Made by a program: the position numbers and the translations under genes
Notes under the pieces: model-generated
What the model was told of the DNA's origin: nothing
Databases searched by the model: none
The model's input: the letters and a program-made list of their open reading frames with translations, nothing else
Assembly: GCF_000828815.1 (NCBI RefSeq)
Contig: NZ_AP014521.1
Location: 94,001-158,000 of the forward strand
DNA: 64,000 nucleotides
Source of the DNA: Candidatus Tachikawaea gelatinosa
GTDB lineage: Bacteria > Pseudomonadota > Gammaproteobacteria > Enterobacterales > Enterobacteriaceae
Direction of reading: 5' to 3'
Part shown: one piece after another, positions 49,349 to 61,502 of the stretch
Layout of the letters: each line of letters starts with the position of its first letter
Numbering within the stretch: position 1 is the stretch's first letter

Positions 49349-49363
49349 TTCCTAGAATAGGAA
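49349..49363 (+). promoter_or_regulatory. Small hairpin covering the fabZ Shine-Dalgarno sequence
   Basis: TTCCTA (49349-49354) pairs with TAGGAA (49358-49363) around a GAA loop. The right arm contains AGGAA, the only Shine-Dalgarno sequence for the TTG start at 49372. The hairpin could reduce fabZ initiation; this is inferred from sequence only. Confidence 0.5.
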
Positions 49364-49371
49364 CAAGTGTT

Positions 49372-49827
49372 TTGAATACAGATATGCACATTTTAAATAT
49401 TGAAGAAATTTTAGAACTACTTGCACACAGGTATCCTTTTCTATTGGTAGATCGTGTAACAGAATTCAAAAAAAACAAATATCTTCGTGCAATAAAAAAT
49501 ATTTCTTTTAATGAGCCTTTTTTTCAAGGACATTTTCCAAATAAACCTATTTTTCCAGGGGTATTAATTTTAGAAGCAATGGCTCAAGCTACAGGAATTT
49601 TAGCGTTTAAAAGTGTAGGAAAATTAAAAGACGGTGAACTTTATTATTTTGCAGGAATAGATAAAGCAAGATTCAAACGTCCTGTAACACCAGGTGATCA
49701 GATGGTAATGGAAGTATATTTTGAAAAAACTTGTCGTGGTTTAACTCGTTTTAAAGGATTGGCTACTGTTGACAATAAAGTGGTATGTCAAGCAACTATG
49801 ATGTGTGCACGTAGCCGCGAGACTTAA
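49372..49827 (+). CDS. fabZ: 3-hydroxyacyl-ACP dehydratase FabZ (TTG start)
   Basis: Hot-dog-fold dehydratase of fatty acid synthesis, 151 residues (E. coli 151). The catalytic pair is H54 ([13 protein letters not shown]) and E68 (LEAMAQ). The TTG start gives an N-terminus that aligns one-to-one with E. coli FabZ. It draws 3-hydroxymyristoyl-ACP toward membrane lipids while LpxA and LpxD use it for lipid A, so the lpxD-fabZ-lpxA grouping balances the two. The stop lies three bases before lpxA. Confidence 0.95.
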   Translation: MNTDMHILNIEEILELLAHRYPFLLVDRVTEFKKNKYLRAIKNISFNEPFFQGHFPNKPIFPGVLILEAMAQATGILAFKSVGKLKDGELYYFAGIDKARFKRPVTPGDQMVMEVYFEKTCRGLTRFKGLATVDNKVVCQATMMCARSRET

Positions 49828-49830
49828 TCA

Positions 49831-50619
49831 GTGATTGCAAAAACAGCTAAAATTCATGCTAGCGCAATTATTGAAAAAGGTGCTATTATCAAAGAAAATG
49901 CTTTTATTGGACCTTTCTGTTATATTGGTGCTAACGTTAAAGTAGGTGAAGGCACGATATTAAGATCTCATGTTGTTATAAATGGTCATACTAATATTGG
50001 TAAAAATAATTATATTTATCAATTTTCATCCATTGGCGAAGCTAATCAAGATTTAAAATATTCTAATGAACCTATGCGTGTTGAAATTGGTGATAACAAT
50101 CAAATTAGAGAAAGTGTTACCATTCATCGTGGAACCTTAAAAGGCGGTGGCATAACTAAAATTGGAAGTAATAGCTTGTTTATGATAAATGTGCATATTG
50201 CGCATGATTGCATTATTGGTAATAATTGCATTTTTGCAAACAATGTAATTTTAGGAGGACATGTTACTGTTGATAATTTTGTTGTGATTGGGGGACTAAC
50301 AGCAATACATCAATGGTGTACTATAGGGACGCATGTAATGATAGGAGGTTGTTCTGGAATTGTAAAGGATATTCCACCATATATCCTTGCTCAAGGAAAC
50401 CATGCTACACCTTTTGGAATTAATAGCAAAGGGTTAAGGAAAAGGGGGTTTAGTAATGAATCTTTATATGCTATTTATACAGCATATAAATTACTTTATC
50501 GCAGCGGAAAAAAATTAAATGAAGTAAAACCAAAAATAAAAGATTTAGCAGAAAAATTTAATGAAATTCAACCTTTTTATAATTTTTTTGATCGTTCTAC
50601 TAGAGGAGTAATTAGATAA
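49831..50619 (+). CDS. lpxA: UDP-N-acetylglucosamine acyltransferase LpxA (GTG start)
   Basis: First step of lipid A synthesis, 262 residues, the E. coli length. Hexapeptide beta-helix through about residue 190, catalytic H125 in VHIAHDC, then a C-terminal helical domain ([19 protein letters not shown]) ending in STRGVIR. The GTG at 49831 aligns with the E. coli start MIDKSA as MIAKTA. Its TAA stop overlaps the inferred AUA start of lpxB. Confidence 0.95.
   Translation: MIAKTAKIHASAIIEKGAIIKENAFIGPFCYIGANVKVGEGTILRSHVVINGHTNIGKNNYIYQFSSIGEANQDLKYSNEPMRVEIGDNNQIRESVTIHRGTLKGGGITKIGSNSLFMINVHIAHDCIIGNNCIFANNVILGGHVTVDNFVVIGGLTAIHQWCTIGTHVMIGGCSGIVKDIPPYILAQGNHATPFGINSKGLRKRGFSNESLYAIYTAYKLLYRSGKKLNEVKPKIKDLAEKFNEIQPFYNFFDRSTRGVIR
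50602..50618 (+). promoter_or_regulatory. Shine-Dalgarno AGAGGAG with AUA in the lpxB start position
   Basis: AGAGGAG (50602-50608) is one of the strongest ribosome-binding sites in the window, and ATA follows after seven bases at 50616. The lpxB reading frame is open from here with a stop (TAG, 50613-50615) directly upstream. No ATG, GTG, TTG, CTG or ATT occurs in frame until ATG 50682. ATAA here stands where an ATGA overlap would be expected. Confidence 0.75.
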
Positions 50620-51770
50620 AAAATTTAAAAATAGCTATAGTAGCTGGAGAGAGTTCTGGAGATGCTTTAGGAGCAGGACTAATGAGTACCATAAAAAAAA
50701 AAATAAAAAACGTTCATTTTGTGGGTATTTCTGGACCAAAAATGAAAAAATTAGGATTTGAAAGTTGGTACAATATAAGTGATCTCTCAGTTATAGGTAT
50801 TTTTGAGATATTTAAACATATTCTACATATTTTAAAAATACGTAAAATTCTTTTTGAACGTTTAAAAATATTTAAACCAGATGTTTTTATAGGGATAGAT
50901 TCGCCAGATTTTAATCTTCCTTTAGAAGGAAGACTAAAAAAAATAGGTATTCCAATTGTACATTATGTAAGTCCTTCAATTTGGGCATGGAGAAAGAAAA
51001 GAATAAAACAAATAGTAAAAAATACTAATTTAGTTTTATTACTTTTTCCGTTTGAAAAACAACTATATATTAATTATAATATTCCGCATTGTTTTGTAGG
51101 ACACGCTATAGCAAATAAGTTTGCATTAAAACCTAATAAAAAACAAGCAAGAAAAAAACTAGGATTAAGTTCTAATAATTTATATTTAGCAATTTTACCT
51201 GGAAGTCGATTATCTGAAATAAAAATGTTAAGTGTAAGTTTTATTATTACAGCAAAAACGCTTTGTGAAAACGATTCTTCCTTAAGAATTTTGTTAGTAT
51301 TAAATAATGTTGAATTATTAAAAAAATTTAAAAAAATTCAACTAAAAACAGCTCCGGAACTATTTTTTAAAGTTTTTCTGAATAAAAGTTCTCAAGTATT
51401 AATTGCTAGTGATATAGCATTAGTTGCTTCTGGAACAGCAACTTTAGAATGTTTATTAGCAAAATGTCCTATGGTTATCGGATATAAAGTAAATATATTA
51501 ACTTTTTTTATAGTAAAAAGTTTAATAAAAATACCCTATATTTCTTTGCCAAATATTTTAACCAATAAAAATATTGTAAAAGAGTTTATACAAAATAAAT
51601 GTACTCCTTTAAATTTAACAAAGGCTTTGCAATATCTTTTATACAATGTAAAAGAAAAAAACATACTATATAATATTTTTTATAAATTACATAAAAAACT
51701 TCGTTGTAATTCTAATGAAAAAGCAACTCAAGTAATATTAAAATTAATTAAGAATCATCAATATTTTTAA
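50616..51770 (+). CDS. lpxB: Lipid A disaccharide synthase LpxB, apparent AUA start
   Basis: Glycosyltransferase that joins UDP-2,3-diacylglucosamine and lipid X, peripheral on the inner membrane. From the AUA at 50616 the protein has 384 residues (E. coli 382) and begins with the conserved strand [17 protein letters not shown]; starting at the first ATG (50682) would give 362 residues and delete this highly conserved motif. [25 protein letters not shown] and [11 protein letters not shown] follow in order. The rest of the frame is intact, so the gene is read as functional with a non-standard start, or a one-base sequencing error. rnhB, next in E. coli, is absent, and dnaE follows after 50 bases. 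Confidence 0.88.
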   Translation: MKNLKIAIVAGESSGDALGAGLMSTIKKKIKNVHFVGISGPKMKKLGFESWYNISDLSVIGIFEIFKHILHILKIRKILFERLKIFKPDVFIGIDSPDFNLPLEGRLKKIGIPIVHYVSPSIWAWRKKRIKQIVKNTNLVLLLFPFEKQLYINYNIPHCFVGHAIANKFALKPNKKQARKKLGLSSNNLYLAILPGSRLSEIKMLSVSFIITAKTLCENDSSLRILLVLNNVELLKKFKKIQLKTAPELFFKVFLNKSSQVLIASDIALVASGTATLECLLAKCPMVIGYKVNILTFFIVKSLIKIPYISLPNILTNKNIVKEFIQNKCTPLNLTKALQYLLYNVKEKNILYNIFYKLHKKLRCNSNEKATQVILKLIKNHQYF

Positions 51771-51820
51771 TATAAAAACTAATACTTTTTTTTTAAAACT
51801 TATTATTAACATTTTTAAAT

Positions 51821-54800
51821 ATGATTAATCCTCGTTTTATACATTTAAATTTACATAGTGATTATTCAATCACTAAGGGTTTACCTAAAATAAATTCTAT
51901 AATCAAAAAATTAGTAGAATTAAATATGCCTGCAGTAGCTCTTACAGATTTCACAAATCTTTTTGGGGTAATAAAATTTTATAAATTAGCTTATCATTTT
52001 GGAATTAAATCTATTATTGGTGCAGAATTTAGTTTAAACAATGATATATTTAATATACAACCAACAAAATTGACTATATTAGCAATTAATAAAGTTGGTT
52101 ATCATAACTTAATCATGTTAATTTCATATGCATATCAATATGGATATACTATAAAAGGTCCAACAATTAATCGCGATTGGTTAATAAAATTTAAAAGCGG
52201 TTTAATTATTTTATCTGGTGGTAGAAAAGGAGATTTAGGAAAAGCACTGTTATCTAATAATTTACAATTATTAGATAAATATTTACTTTTTTATAAAAAA
52301 TATTTTTTTGAACATTATTATCTTGAGTTAATACGTACGAATCGTAAAAATGAAGAAAAATATTTACAGATGGCTTTAGAAATTTCTGCTTCGGAAAATA
52401 TTCCTGTAGTGGCAACTAATGATGTTTGTTTTTTAAATATGGAAGATTTTTCAATTCATGAAATACGTATAGCAATAAATTATGGTTATACTATCAATGA
52501 TAAAAGAAAATCTAATTTTAGTTGTCAACAATATCTACGTAATGAAAAAGAAATGTGTAAATTGTTTTCAGATATTCCTACAGCTTTAGAAAATAGTGTA
52601 GAAATTGCTAAAAGGTGTAACGTTATTATGCAATTTAATGAATATTTTTTACCTAAATTTATTGATCAAACAGTTACTGAAAAAGAACTATTGATAAATA
52701 AATCTCGTGCAGGGTTAGAAAATATTCTTAAGGTTTTATTTCCAAATGCTAATATCAGATCGCGTCAACGTTTAAAATATGATCAAAGATTAAAAAAAGA
52801 ATTAAACGTTATTAATCAAATGGGTTTCCCAGGATATTTCCTTATTGTTATGGAATTTATTCAATGGGCAAAAGAAAATGGAATCCCTGTAGGTCCAGGA
52901 AGAGGTTCTGGTGCTGGTTCTTTAGTAGCTTATGTATTAAAAATTACTGATATTGATCCTTTAAAATTTGATTTAATTTTTGAACGTTTTTTAAATCCCG
53001 ATAGAATATCAATGCCCGATTTTGATATTGATTTTTGTATGGATAAACGTGATAAAGTTATTGATCATGTTGCACATGTATATGGTCGTGATTCTGTATC
53101 ACAAATAATAACTTTTGGAACTATGACAGCTAAAGCTGTAATACGTGACGTAGGACGAGCATTAGGCTACCCTTATGGTTTTGTTAATAATATTTCAAAA
53201 CTGATTCCTTCTGATTTAGGTATTACTTTAAAAAAAATTTTTTCTACAGATTCCAAAATATCACAAATCTATGAAAGAGATGAAGAAATAAAAGTATTAA
53301 TTGATATAGCACGCAAACTAGAAGGCGTGACTAGAAATGCAAGCAAACATGCAGGAGGACTTGTAATTTCGCCTAGCAAAATTACTGATTTTACACCTCT
53401 TTATCGTGATGAGAATCACAAGAATACTGTAACTCAGTTTGATAAAAATGATATTGAACATATAGGCTTAGTTAAATTTGATTTTCTTGGATTACGTACG
53501 TTAACAATTATTCAAAACGCATTAGATATGATTAATTTACGTCTAAAAAAATCAAATAGCGATAAAATTAATATTTTAGATATTTCATTAAATGATAAAA
53601 AAAGTTTTGATTTATTAAAAAGCACTAAAACTATCGCTGTTTTTCAATTAGAATCTACAGGGATAAGAAAACTTATAAAGCGATTACAACCAGACTGTTT
53701 TGAAGATATTATAGCATTATTAGCACTTTTCAGACCTGGACCATTACAATCTGGAATGGTAGATAACTTTATTAATAGAAAACGTGGTTATGAAAAAATT
53801 GCTTATCCCGATATAAGATGGGAACATAAAATATTAAAACCAATTTTAGCGCCGACTTATGGTATCATTCTTTATCAAGAACAAGTCATGCAAATAGCTC
53901 AATCTTTTGCTGGTTATACGCTAGGAAGCGCTGATTTACTTCGTCGTGCAATGGGTAAAAAAAAACCAGAAGAAATGGAACAACATAGATCTATTTTTAA
54001 AAATGGTGCAAAAAAAAAGGGGATTGATACTATTTTAGCAATGAAAATTTTTGATTTAGTTGAAAAATTTGCAGGCTACGGATTTAATAAGTCACATTCT
54101 GTTGCTTATGCATTTCTCTCTTATCAAACATTATGGTTAAAAGCAAATTATCCTGCTGAATTTATGGCAGCAGTTATTAATGCAGATATTGATAATACTG
54201 AAAAAATAGTACGTTTAATTGATGAATGTAAAAATATTGGAATAAAAATATTACCTCCAAATATTAATATCAGTATGTATTTTTTTCATGCAAAAAAAAA
54301 TAATGAAATTTTTTATGGAATGGGAGCAATAAAAGGAATAGGAAAAAGTGTTATTGAAACTATTTTAAATATTAGAAAAAAACAATCTTTTCAAGATATT
54401 TTTGATTTTTGTCAACGTATCGATCAAAAAAAAATAACAAATAAAATAATAGAAAAATTAATTAAATCAGGATGCATGGATACTTTAGGTTTACACCGTG
54501 CTGCCTTAATAAGCGTTTATCCCCATGCTTTAAAAGCAGCTTATCAAAACGCTAAAAGACAAGAAGTAAAACAAGTTGATTTATTTGATTTTATTTCTCC
54601 AGATAAATTTCAACAAATAAAAGGTTTCTATAGTAACGTTGCATTATGGTCTGATGAAACTCGATTAAAAGGAGAACACGAAACACTTGGTTTATATATT
54701 ACTGGACATCCCTTTACGCAATATATACAAGAAATTAACACTTATATTAATCATATTCCTTTAAAAGATATTAATGCTTCTTTTATAAGAAGTACAAAAA

Positions 54801-55318
54801 ATATCGTTGTAGTAGGGTTAGTAAAATCTATACGTTTTTTAGAGACAAAGTTTGGTAAAAGAATTAGTATATTAATACTTGACGACTATTCAGCTCATTT
54901 AGAAGTAGTAGTTTTTTCAAAAAATTTAGAAAAATATCAAAAATTTTTAGAAAAAAATAAAATACTAGTAATACAAGGTAAAATTGATTTTGACACATAT
55001 AATAATATTAAAATGAAAGCATACGAGATAGTTGATATTGAAAAAGCTCGTGAACGTTATATAAAAAGCATTTCTATTAATTGTTCTACAAAAAAAATTA
55101 ATGCTTACATTTTAAACCAATTTTATCATATTATAAAACCTTATAATATTGGAAGTGTTCCAATAAAATTTTTTTATAAAAAAAATAACATGAAACAAGA
55201 GTTTTTTTTAAAAAATATTTTTAATGTAGTTCCAAGTAATCTATTAATTGATGATTTACGTTTGTTATTTGGACATACAAAAATAGAGTTTACATTTAAT
55301 CCAAAAGGACAATTATGA
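51821..55318 (+). CDS. dnaE: DNA polymerase III alpha subunit
   Basis: Replicative polymerase, 1165 residues (E. coli 1160). The N-terminal PHP domain begins [30 protein letters not shown] and [13 protein letters not shown] near residue 400 supply the catalytic aspartates; NKSHSVAYA and the OB-fold and beta-clamp-binding C-terminal region (QVDLFDF) follow. The C-terminal 100 residues are the most diverged. It overlaps accA by four bases (ATGA), so the two are translationally coupled as in E. coli. Confidence 0.96.
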   Translation: MINPRFIHLNLHSDYSITKGLPKINSIIKKLVELNMPAVALTDFTNLFGVIKFYKLAYHFGIKSIIGAEFSLNNDIFNIQPTKLTILAINKVGYHNLIMLISYAYQYGYTIKGPTINRDWLIKFKSGLIILSGGRKGDLGKALLSNNLQLLDKYLLFYKKYFFEHYYLELIRTNRKNEEKYLQMALEISASENIPVVATNDVCFLNMEDFSIHEIRIAINYGYTINDKRKSNFSCQQYLRNEKEMCKLFSDIPTALENSVEIAKRCNVIMQFNEYFLPKFIDQTVTEKELLINKSRAGLENILKVLFPNANIRSRQRLKYDQRLKKELNVINQMGFPGYFLIVMEFIQWAKENGIPVGPGRGSGAGSLVAYVLKITDIDPLKFDLIFERFLNPDRISMPDFDIDFCMDKRDKVIDHVAHVYGRDSVSQIITFGTMTAKAVIRDVGRALGYPYGFVNNISKLIPSDLGITLKKIFSTDSKISQIYERDEEIKVLIDIARKLEGVTRNASKHAGGLVISPSKITDFTPLYRDENHKNTVTQFDKNDIEHIGLVKFDFLGLRTLTIIQNALDMINLRLKKSNSDKINILDISLNDKKSFDLLKSTKTIAVFQLESTGIRKLIKRLQPDCFEDIIALLALFRPGPLQSGMVDNFINRKRGYEKIAYPDIRWEHKILKPILAPTYGIILYQEQVMQIAQSFAGYTLGSADLLRRAMGKKKPEEMEQHRSIFKNGAKKKGIDTILAMKIFDLVEKFAGYGFNKSHSVAYAFLSYQTLWLKANYPAEFMAAVINADIDNTEKIVRLIDECKNIGIKILPPNINISMYFFHAKKNNEIFYGMGAIKGIGKSVIETILNIRKKQSFQDIFDFCQRIDQKKITNKIIEKLIKSGCMDTLGLHRAALISVYPHALKAAYQNAKRQEVKQVDLFDFISPDKFQQIKGFYSNVALWSDETRLKGEHETLGLYITGHPFTQYIQEINTYINHIPLKDINASFIRSTKNIVVVGLVKSIRFLETKFGKRISILILDDYSAHLEVVVFSKNLEKYQKFLEKNKILVIQGKIDFDTYNNIKMKAYEIVDIEKARERYIKSISINCSTKKINAYILNQFYHIIKPYNIGSVPIKFFYKKNNMKQEFFLKNIFNVVPSNLLIDDLRLLFGHTKIEFTFNPKGQL

Positions 55319-56265
55319 GTTTCAACTACTTGGATTTTGAATACCCTATTTTGGAATTAGAAGAAAAAATTCGTTTATTAATTTCAGTTAATAATAAAAA
55401 TGAAATCAATGTAAACGAAAAAGTTTCTTTTTTAGAAAAAAAAAGAATAAAATTAATAAAAAAAATATTTTCTAATTTAAATGCATGGCAAATAACCCAA
55501 TTAGCTCGTCATCAATTACGTCCTTATACACTTGATTATATTAACAAAATATTTCATGATTTTGATGAACTATCAGGTGATCGTGTTTTTGGTGATGATA
55601 AAGCAATAATAGGTGGACTTGCCCGTTTAGAAAATTTTTCAGTTATGATTATTGGACATCAAAAAGGACGCACAACAAAAGAAAAAATTTATCGAAACTT
55701 TGGAATGCCAGTACCAGAAGGATATAGAAAAGCTTTACGGTTAATGAAAACTGCAGAACGTTTTAAAATACCGATTATTACTTTTATTGATACGCCAGGT
55801 GCTTATCCAGGAATAGGTGCTGAAAAAAGAGGGCAGTCTTTAGCAATTGCAAAAAATTTAAGTTACATGTCTAAATTAAAAGTGCCAATTATTTGTACAA
55901 TAATTGGAGAAGGTGGATCGGGTGGAGCTTTAGCTATAGGAGTTGGAGATAAAATTAACATGCTACAATATAGCATATATTCTGTAATTTCTCCAGAGGG
56001 TTGTGCTTCAATATTATGGAAAACAGTTGAAAAAGCTCCTATTGCTGCAGAATCAATGGGTATCACAGCAGAACGTTTAAAAGAATTAAAATTAATTGAT
56101 CGAATTATTATAGAACCATTAGGTGGAGCTCATAAAAATTTGAATCAAATGGCAAACAATTTAAAAGAAATATTACTATTAGATTTAAACAATTTTAATC
56201 AAATGGATATAAAAGAAATATGTAAAGATCGTTATGAACGTTTAATGAGTTATGGATACAACTAA
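55315..56265 (+). CDS. accA: Acetyl-CoA carboxylase carboxyltransferase alpha subunit
   Basis: Half of the carboxyltransferase making malonyl-CoA, 316 residues (E. coli 319). [15 protein letters not shown] at the start, [43 protein letters not shown] and [11 protein letters not shown] are conserved. It needs AccB, AccC and AccD from elsewhere. Coupled to dnaE by ATGA overlap. Feeds FabZ and lipid synthesis. Confidence 0.96.
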   Translation: MSFNYLDFEYPILELEEKIRLLISVNNKNEINVNEKVSFLEKKRIKLIKKIFSNLNAWQITQLARHQLRPYTLDYINKIFHDFDELSGDRVFGDDKAIIGGLARLENFSVMIIGHQKGRTTKEKIYRNFGMPVPEGYRKALRLMKTAERFKIPIITFIDTPGAYPGIGAEKRGQSLAIAKNLSYMSKLKVPIICTIIGEGGSGGALAIGVGDKINMLQYSIYSVISPEGCASILWKTVEKAPIAAESMGITAERLKELKLIDRIIIEPLGGAHKNLNQMANNLKEILLLDLNNFNQMDIKEICKDRYERLMSYGYN

Positions 56266-56312
56266 ATTTTAATAAAATCGTATTTTTTTTTTTGCATAGT
56301 TATCATATAAAA

Positions 56313-57632
56313 ATGTTTATTAATTACTTAAATAAATTTTTAAAACCATATAGTTCATTTGTAATATCATTGAGCGGTGGTCTAGATTCAATGGTACTTT
56401 TGCATCAGTTAATCAAATTAAAGAAAATTTTTCGTCCAGAAATTAGTTTACGTGTTTTACATATACATCATAACTTAAGCATACAAGCAAACGATTTTGT
56501 ACAACATTGTATTGTTATTTGTAAAAAGTGGAAACTCAATTATAAAATAATTTATATTAATGTTCCTAACAAAAGAAATATAGAAGCTATTGCACGTGAT
56601 ATGCGTTATACAGCGTTATTGAAAGAACTACAAGCACATGAAAATCTTGTTACAGCACATAATTTAAACGATAAATGCGAAACATTTTTTTTATCTTTAA
56701 AAAGAGGGAGTGGACCATCAGGGTTATCTAGTATTCAAAAAAAAATTGTTTTTAAAAACGGTATAATTTTAAGACCATTTTTAAATTTTTCTCGTGATCA
56801 ATTAGAAACTTATGCGAAATTATATAAAATTAACTGGATTGAAGATAAAAGTAATAAAAATATTTACTTTGAACGAAACTTTATTAGACATAAAATTATT
56901 CCGTTGCTTACCAATAGATGGCCTTTTTTTTTAAAAGCAATATCTAGGAGTGCAAGTTTATGTCAACAACAAGAAATATTATTGAATCAATTATTATCTC
57001 ATAAATTATCCGGTTTAATACAAAAAAATGGTAGTCTCTACTATATACCATTCATGAAAATGACTATAATAGAATGTAAATTTTTAATACGTCGCTGGAT
57101 TTATATAAAAACTGGCATAATTCCTTCCTATAATAATATTTTACATATTTATCAAGAAATTATTCATAGCAAAAATAACGCAAATCCTGAATTAAAAATT
57201 AAAAATTTTGTTATAAGGAGATATCGTGATTTTATCTGGTTATTACCATATTACTCTTCACTTAAACATATAATTTTGCCATGGGATAATTTAAAAAAAC
57301 CATTAATTCTTCCTCAAAATCTCGGTATAATATCTATAAATAATGAAATACAACAAACATTCATACGTCAACCAAAAAAACACGAAACTGTTAGCATCAG
57401 ATTTCAAGCAAATGGGTACTTTTTATTTGAAAATAAAAGTAAAAAATGTAAACTCAAAAAAATATGGAACGAAAAAAAAATTCCACCGTGGGAAAGAAGT
57501 CGTATTCCTATGCTTTACTATAATGATGAATTAATTTCAATTATTAATTTTATTAATACAAAAAAAAGTATCATAAAAACAGAAAACTTAAGTTTTAAAA
57601 TACAATGGAAAAAAAACATAATAAATAGTTAA
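56313..57632 (+). CDS. tilS: tRNA(Ile)-lysidine synthase TilS
   Basis: Converts C34 of the CAU tRNA-Ile to lysidine so it reads AUA, a very common codon in A/T-rich genomes. From ATG 56313 it has 439 residues (E. coli 432): P-loop SGGLDS (21-26), RNFIRHKIIPLL and a C-terminal substrate-binding domain (KKIWNEKKIPPWERSRIPMLYY). An in-frame TTG at 56292 would add seven residues; neither start has a good Shine-Dalgarno sequence. It ends head-on against proS, sharing the bases TTAA as stop codons on both strands. Confidence 0.92.
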   Translation: MFINYLNKFLKPYSSFVISLSGGLDSMVLLHQLIKLKKIFRPEISLRVLHIHHNLSIQANDFVQHCIVICKKWKLNYKIIYINVPNKRNIEAIARDMRYTALLKELQAHENLVTAHNLNDKCETFFLSLKRGSGPSGLSSIQKKIVFKNGIILRPFLNFSRDQLETYAKLYKINWIEDKSNKNIYFERNFIRHKIIPLLTNRWPFFLKAISRSASLCQQQEILLNQLLSHKLSGLIQKNGSLYYIPFMKMTIIECKFLIRRWIYIKTGIIPSYNNILHIYQEIIHSKNNANPELKIKNFVIRRYRDFIWLLPYYSSLKHIILPWDNLKKPLILPQNLGIISINNEIQQTFIRQPKKHETVSIRFQANGYFLFENKSKKCKLKKIWNEKKIPPWERSRIPMLYYNDELISIINFINTKKSIIKTENLSFKIQWKKNIINS

Positions 57633-59344
57633 TTTTTTAACTGTTTATTTAAAAAATTTAAGATACAATGATAGTCTATAACTTTTAATTTATTGGAAAC
57701 ACGTGTTTTATATTCTACTTTATTTAAAGAAATATTTTTTTCACCTATAATAATACAATGAGGAATACCAATTAAATCAATATCTTTAAAAAGAACTCCT
57801 AATCTTTCTTTACGATCATCAAATAAAACTTCAATGTTATTGAAACATAACAAATCATATAGTTCTTCAGCAGCTTTTTTTACAGCACTACAATGATACA
57901 TATTAACAGGAATAATTGCCACTGTAAAAGGAGCTATCTTTAAAGGCCAAATAATTCCATTTTTATCATGATTTTGTTCAATAACAGCTGCAATAAGACG
58001 AGTTATACCTATACCATAGGATCCCATTAATATTTTTTTATATCCGTTTTTATCTTGAAGAGATAATTTAAATAATTTTGAATATTTATCGCCTATCTGA
58101 AAAATATGTCCAATTTCTAATCCTTTTTTTATTTTGATTATACCCTTTCCCTCTGAACTCAAATCTCCATCATTTACTTTACGAATGTCGGCTAATTGAG
58201 GAATAATTAAATCACGTTGCCAGTTAACATTGATATAATATTTATTTTTTTTATTAGACATAATAACAAAATTATTCATTTGAACTACTGCGTAGTCAGC
58301 AATTATTGGTAACTTAAAGTTAATTGGACTAATTAATTTATTTGATATTTGTAAATTTTTTAAAACAACATTTTCATTCACAAAAGTTAATGGAGAATAA
58401 ATTATATTTATTTTTTCTAATTTATATTTACTAATTTCGTGATCATTACGAAGTAAAATTAATACAAATTTATTTTTACTTTTTTCATTAGCCTTAACAA
58501 ATAATGTTTTTATCAAACTTTTTGTTGAAATTTTATAAATTTTTATTAAATCAATAATAGATTGATTTGACATCAGCTCAATTAATGTCATTTTTTTCAT
58601 ACTTTTTTTTTGTTTTTTTTGTTTTAAAGATATTTCAACCGAATCAGCATCACAAGTATCAGTAGATTCTGTAAAAGTTGCTATGTCATTTTCTCCATTT
58701 TTTACAAATGCATGAAATTCATGAGATACAGTGCCACCAATAACACCGGGGTCTGCTTTAATGACACAATAATTTAAACCAAGACTAGAAAAAATTTTAT
58801 CATATGCAAAATACATGTTTTTATAGCTTTTTTTTAAACATTCCAAAGAAATATGAAAAGAATATGCATCTTTCATTAAAAATTCACGAGAACGAATAAC
58901 GCCAAAACGTGGTCTTATTTCATCACGAAACTTTACATTAATTTGAAACAAACTAATAGGCAATTCTTTATAAGAATGTAATTCATTACACATAATTTTC
59001 GTGATTAGTTCTTCATGTGTAGGACCTAACAAAAAATGATGTTTGTTTCTATCATAAAAGTTTATTAATTCAGAACCAAAAGATTCTATACGTTTACTTT
59101 TTTTCCATAAATCTATAGGTTGTATTAATGGTAAAAATAGCTCTATAAAACCTATATTATTCATTTCTTTTCTAATGATTTTTTTTACTTTTTTAATTAC
59201 CAATAACCCTATTGGCATCCAAGTATATATTCCCGAAGATAATTGACGAATCATTCCTGAACGTAACATAAGCTCATGACTAATTGTTTCAATTTGTTTT
59301 GAAGTTTTTTTTAGAGTAGACAAAAAATACTGAGTAGTACGCAT
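57629..59344 (-). CDS. proS: Prolyl-tRNA synthetase
   Basis: Class II synthetase of the bacterial type with an editing insertion, 571 residues (E. coli 572). LRSGMIRQLSSGIYTWMPIG and GPTHEELIT (motif 2 region), RFGVIRSREFLMKDAYSF, and motif 3 MGSYGIGITRLIAA are present, with the anticodon-binding domain at the end. The insertion domain (about 225-405) is kept in length; K279 of the editing site is present but residue 369, His in E. coli, is Tyr. Aminoacylation should be normal; clearance of mischarged Ala-tRNA may not be. Confidence 0.94.
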   Translation of the reverse strand: MRTTQYFLSTLKKTSKQIETISHELMLRSGMIRQLSSGIYTWMPIGLLVIKKVKKIIRKEMNNIGFIELFLPLIQPIDLWKKSKRIESFGSELINFYDRNKHHFLLGPTHEELITKIMCNELHSYKELPISLFQINVKFRDEIRPRFGVIRSREFLMKDAYSFHISLECLKKSYKNMYFAYDKIFSSLGLNYCVIKADPGVIGGTVSHEFHAFVKNGENDIATFTESTDTCDADSVEISLKQKKQKKSMKKMTLIELMSNQSIIDLIKIYKISTKSLIKTLFVKANEKSKNKFVLILLRNDHEISKYKLEKINIIYSPLTFVNENVVLKNLQISNKLISPINFKLPIIADYAVVQMNNFVIMSNKKNKYYINVNWQRDLIIPQLADIRKVNDGDLSSEGKGIIKIKKGLEIGHIFQIGDKYSKLFKLSLQDKNGYKKILMGSYGIGITRLIAAVIEQNHDKNGIIWPLKIAPFTVAIIPVNMYHCSAVKKAAEELYDLLCFNNIEVLFDDRKERLGVLFKDIDLIGIPHCIIIGEKNISLNKVEYKTRVSNKLKVIDYHCILNFLNKQLKN

Positions 59345-59644
59345 TAAATATTATTTCCAGCTAAAAATTTTATTAAAGAAAAATTTAATTATATGACAAA
59401 ATTATATTTTATTTATAATAAAATATAATTTTTTTAAAAAAAATAAATTGACTCTTTAAAAAGAGCGTGTAATATAAGTTGTTTATATTTAAATAATCTA
59501 ATATTTTGTTCTTTTATAATTAACTAAATAATTTGTGTGGGCATTTTTCAAGGAAATATCTTCATAAAAACAGATATTTTTAATGCATGTTAAAGTTACG
59601 TTATATAGTAAGTTTAAAAACATGAATTAAAAGAAAAGTCAATA
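59345..59644. other. Promoter and leader region of the rRNA operon
   Basis: 300 bases between the divergent proS and 16S genes. It holds the promoter at 59448-59475, a boxA-like TGTTCTTTTAT at 59507-59517 and a leader stem (AAATATCT 59554-59561 with AGATATTT 59572-59579, extended by GCATT/AATGC outside). No gene is present. Confidence 0.6.
59448..59475 (+). promoter_or_regulatory. Sigma-70 promoter of the rRNA operon
   Basis: -35 TTGACT (59448-59453), 16-base spacer and -10 TAATAT (59470-59475), about 165 bases before mature 16S. A small inverted repeat CTCTTT/AAAGAG lies in the spacer. Sixteen-base spacing is typical of rRNA P1 promoters. A single promoter is seen rather than the usual P1-P2 pair. 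Confidence 0.65.
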
Positions 59645-61203
<1,559 letters not shown>

Positions 61204-61307
61204 ACTTTGTTAAAAGGTATTCCTGAAAAGTGCTCACAACAAATTATTTAGTAAATATATTATAAATATATAAAATATATATTTTTTTATTAATAAAAAA
61301 AAGTTTA

Positions 61308-61380
61308 GTCCCCTTCGTCTAGGGGTCTAGGACATCGCCCTTTCACGGCGGCAACAGGGGTTCAAATCCCCTAGGGGACG
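61308..61380 (+). tRNA. tRNA-Glu (anticodon TTC)
   Basis: 73 bases in the 16S-23S spacer. GTCCCCT pairs with AGGGGAC, the anticodon loop is CTTTCAC with anticodon TTC, and the T arm is AGGGG-TTCAAAT-CCCCT. Discriminator G, no encoded CCA. It is the only spacer tRNA, as in the E. coli rrnB/C/E/G type. Confidence 0.96.
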
Positions 61381-61398
61381 AATAAACTTTTTAGTACA

Positions 61399-61410
61399 CG
61401 ATCTTTAACA
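61399..61410 (+). promoter_or_regulatory. boxA-like antitermination site in the rRNA spacer
   Basis: CGATCTTTAACA matches the boxA consensus TGCTCTTTAACA at 10 of 12 positions and sits between tRNA-Glu and 23S, where E. coli rRNA operons have their second boxA. NusB with uS10 (rpsJ in this window) would bind it. Confidence 0.6.
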
Positions 61411-61502
61411 TTTTTGGCAAATCAAAATATTCAACAAAAAACGCTGTATAGATAAATGTTGAATAGCATACAACATATTAAAAAGAAATTTTTGAGTTGT
61501 AA

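Noticed and set aside
50682-51770. lpxB starting at the first in-frame ATG
   Set aside because: It would remove the conserved [11 protein letters not shown] segment, which is encoded in the same frame directly upstream and has the Shine-Dalgarno sequence in front of it.
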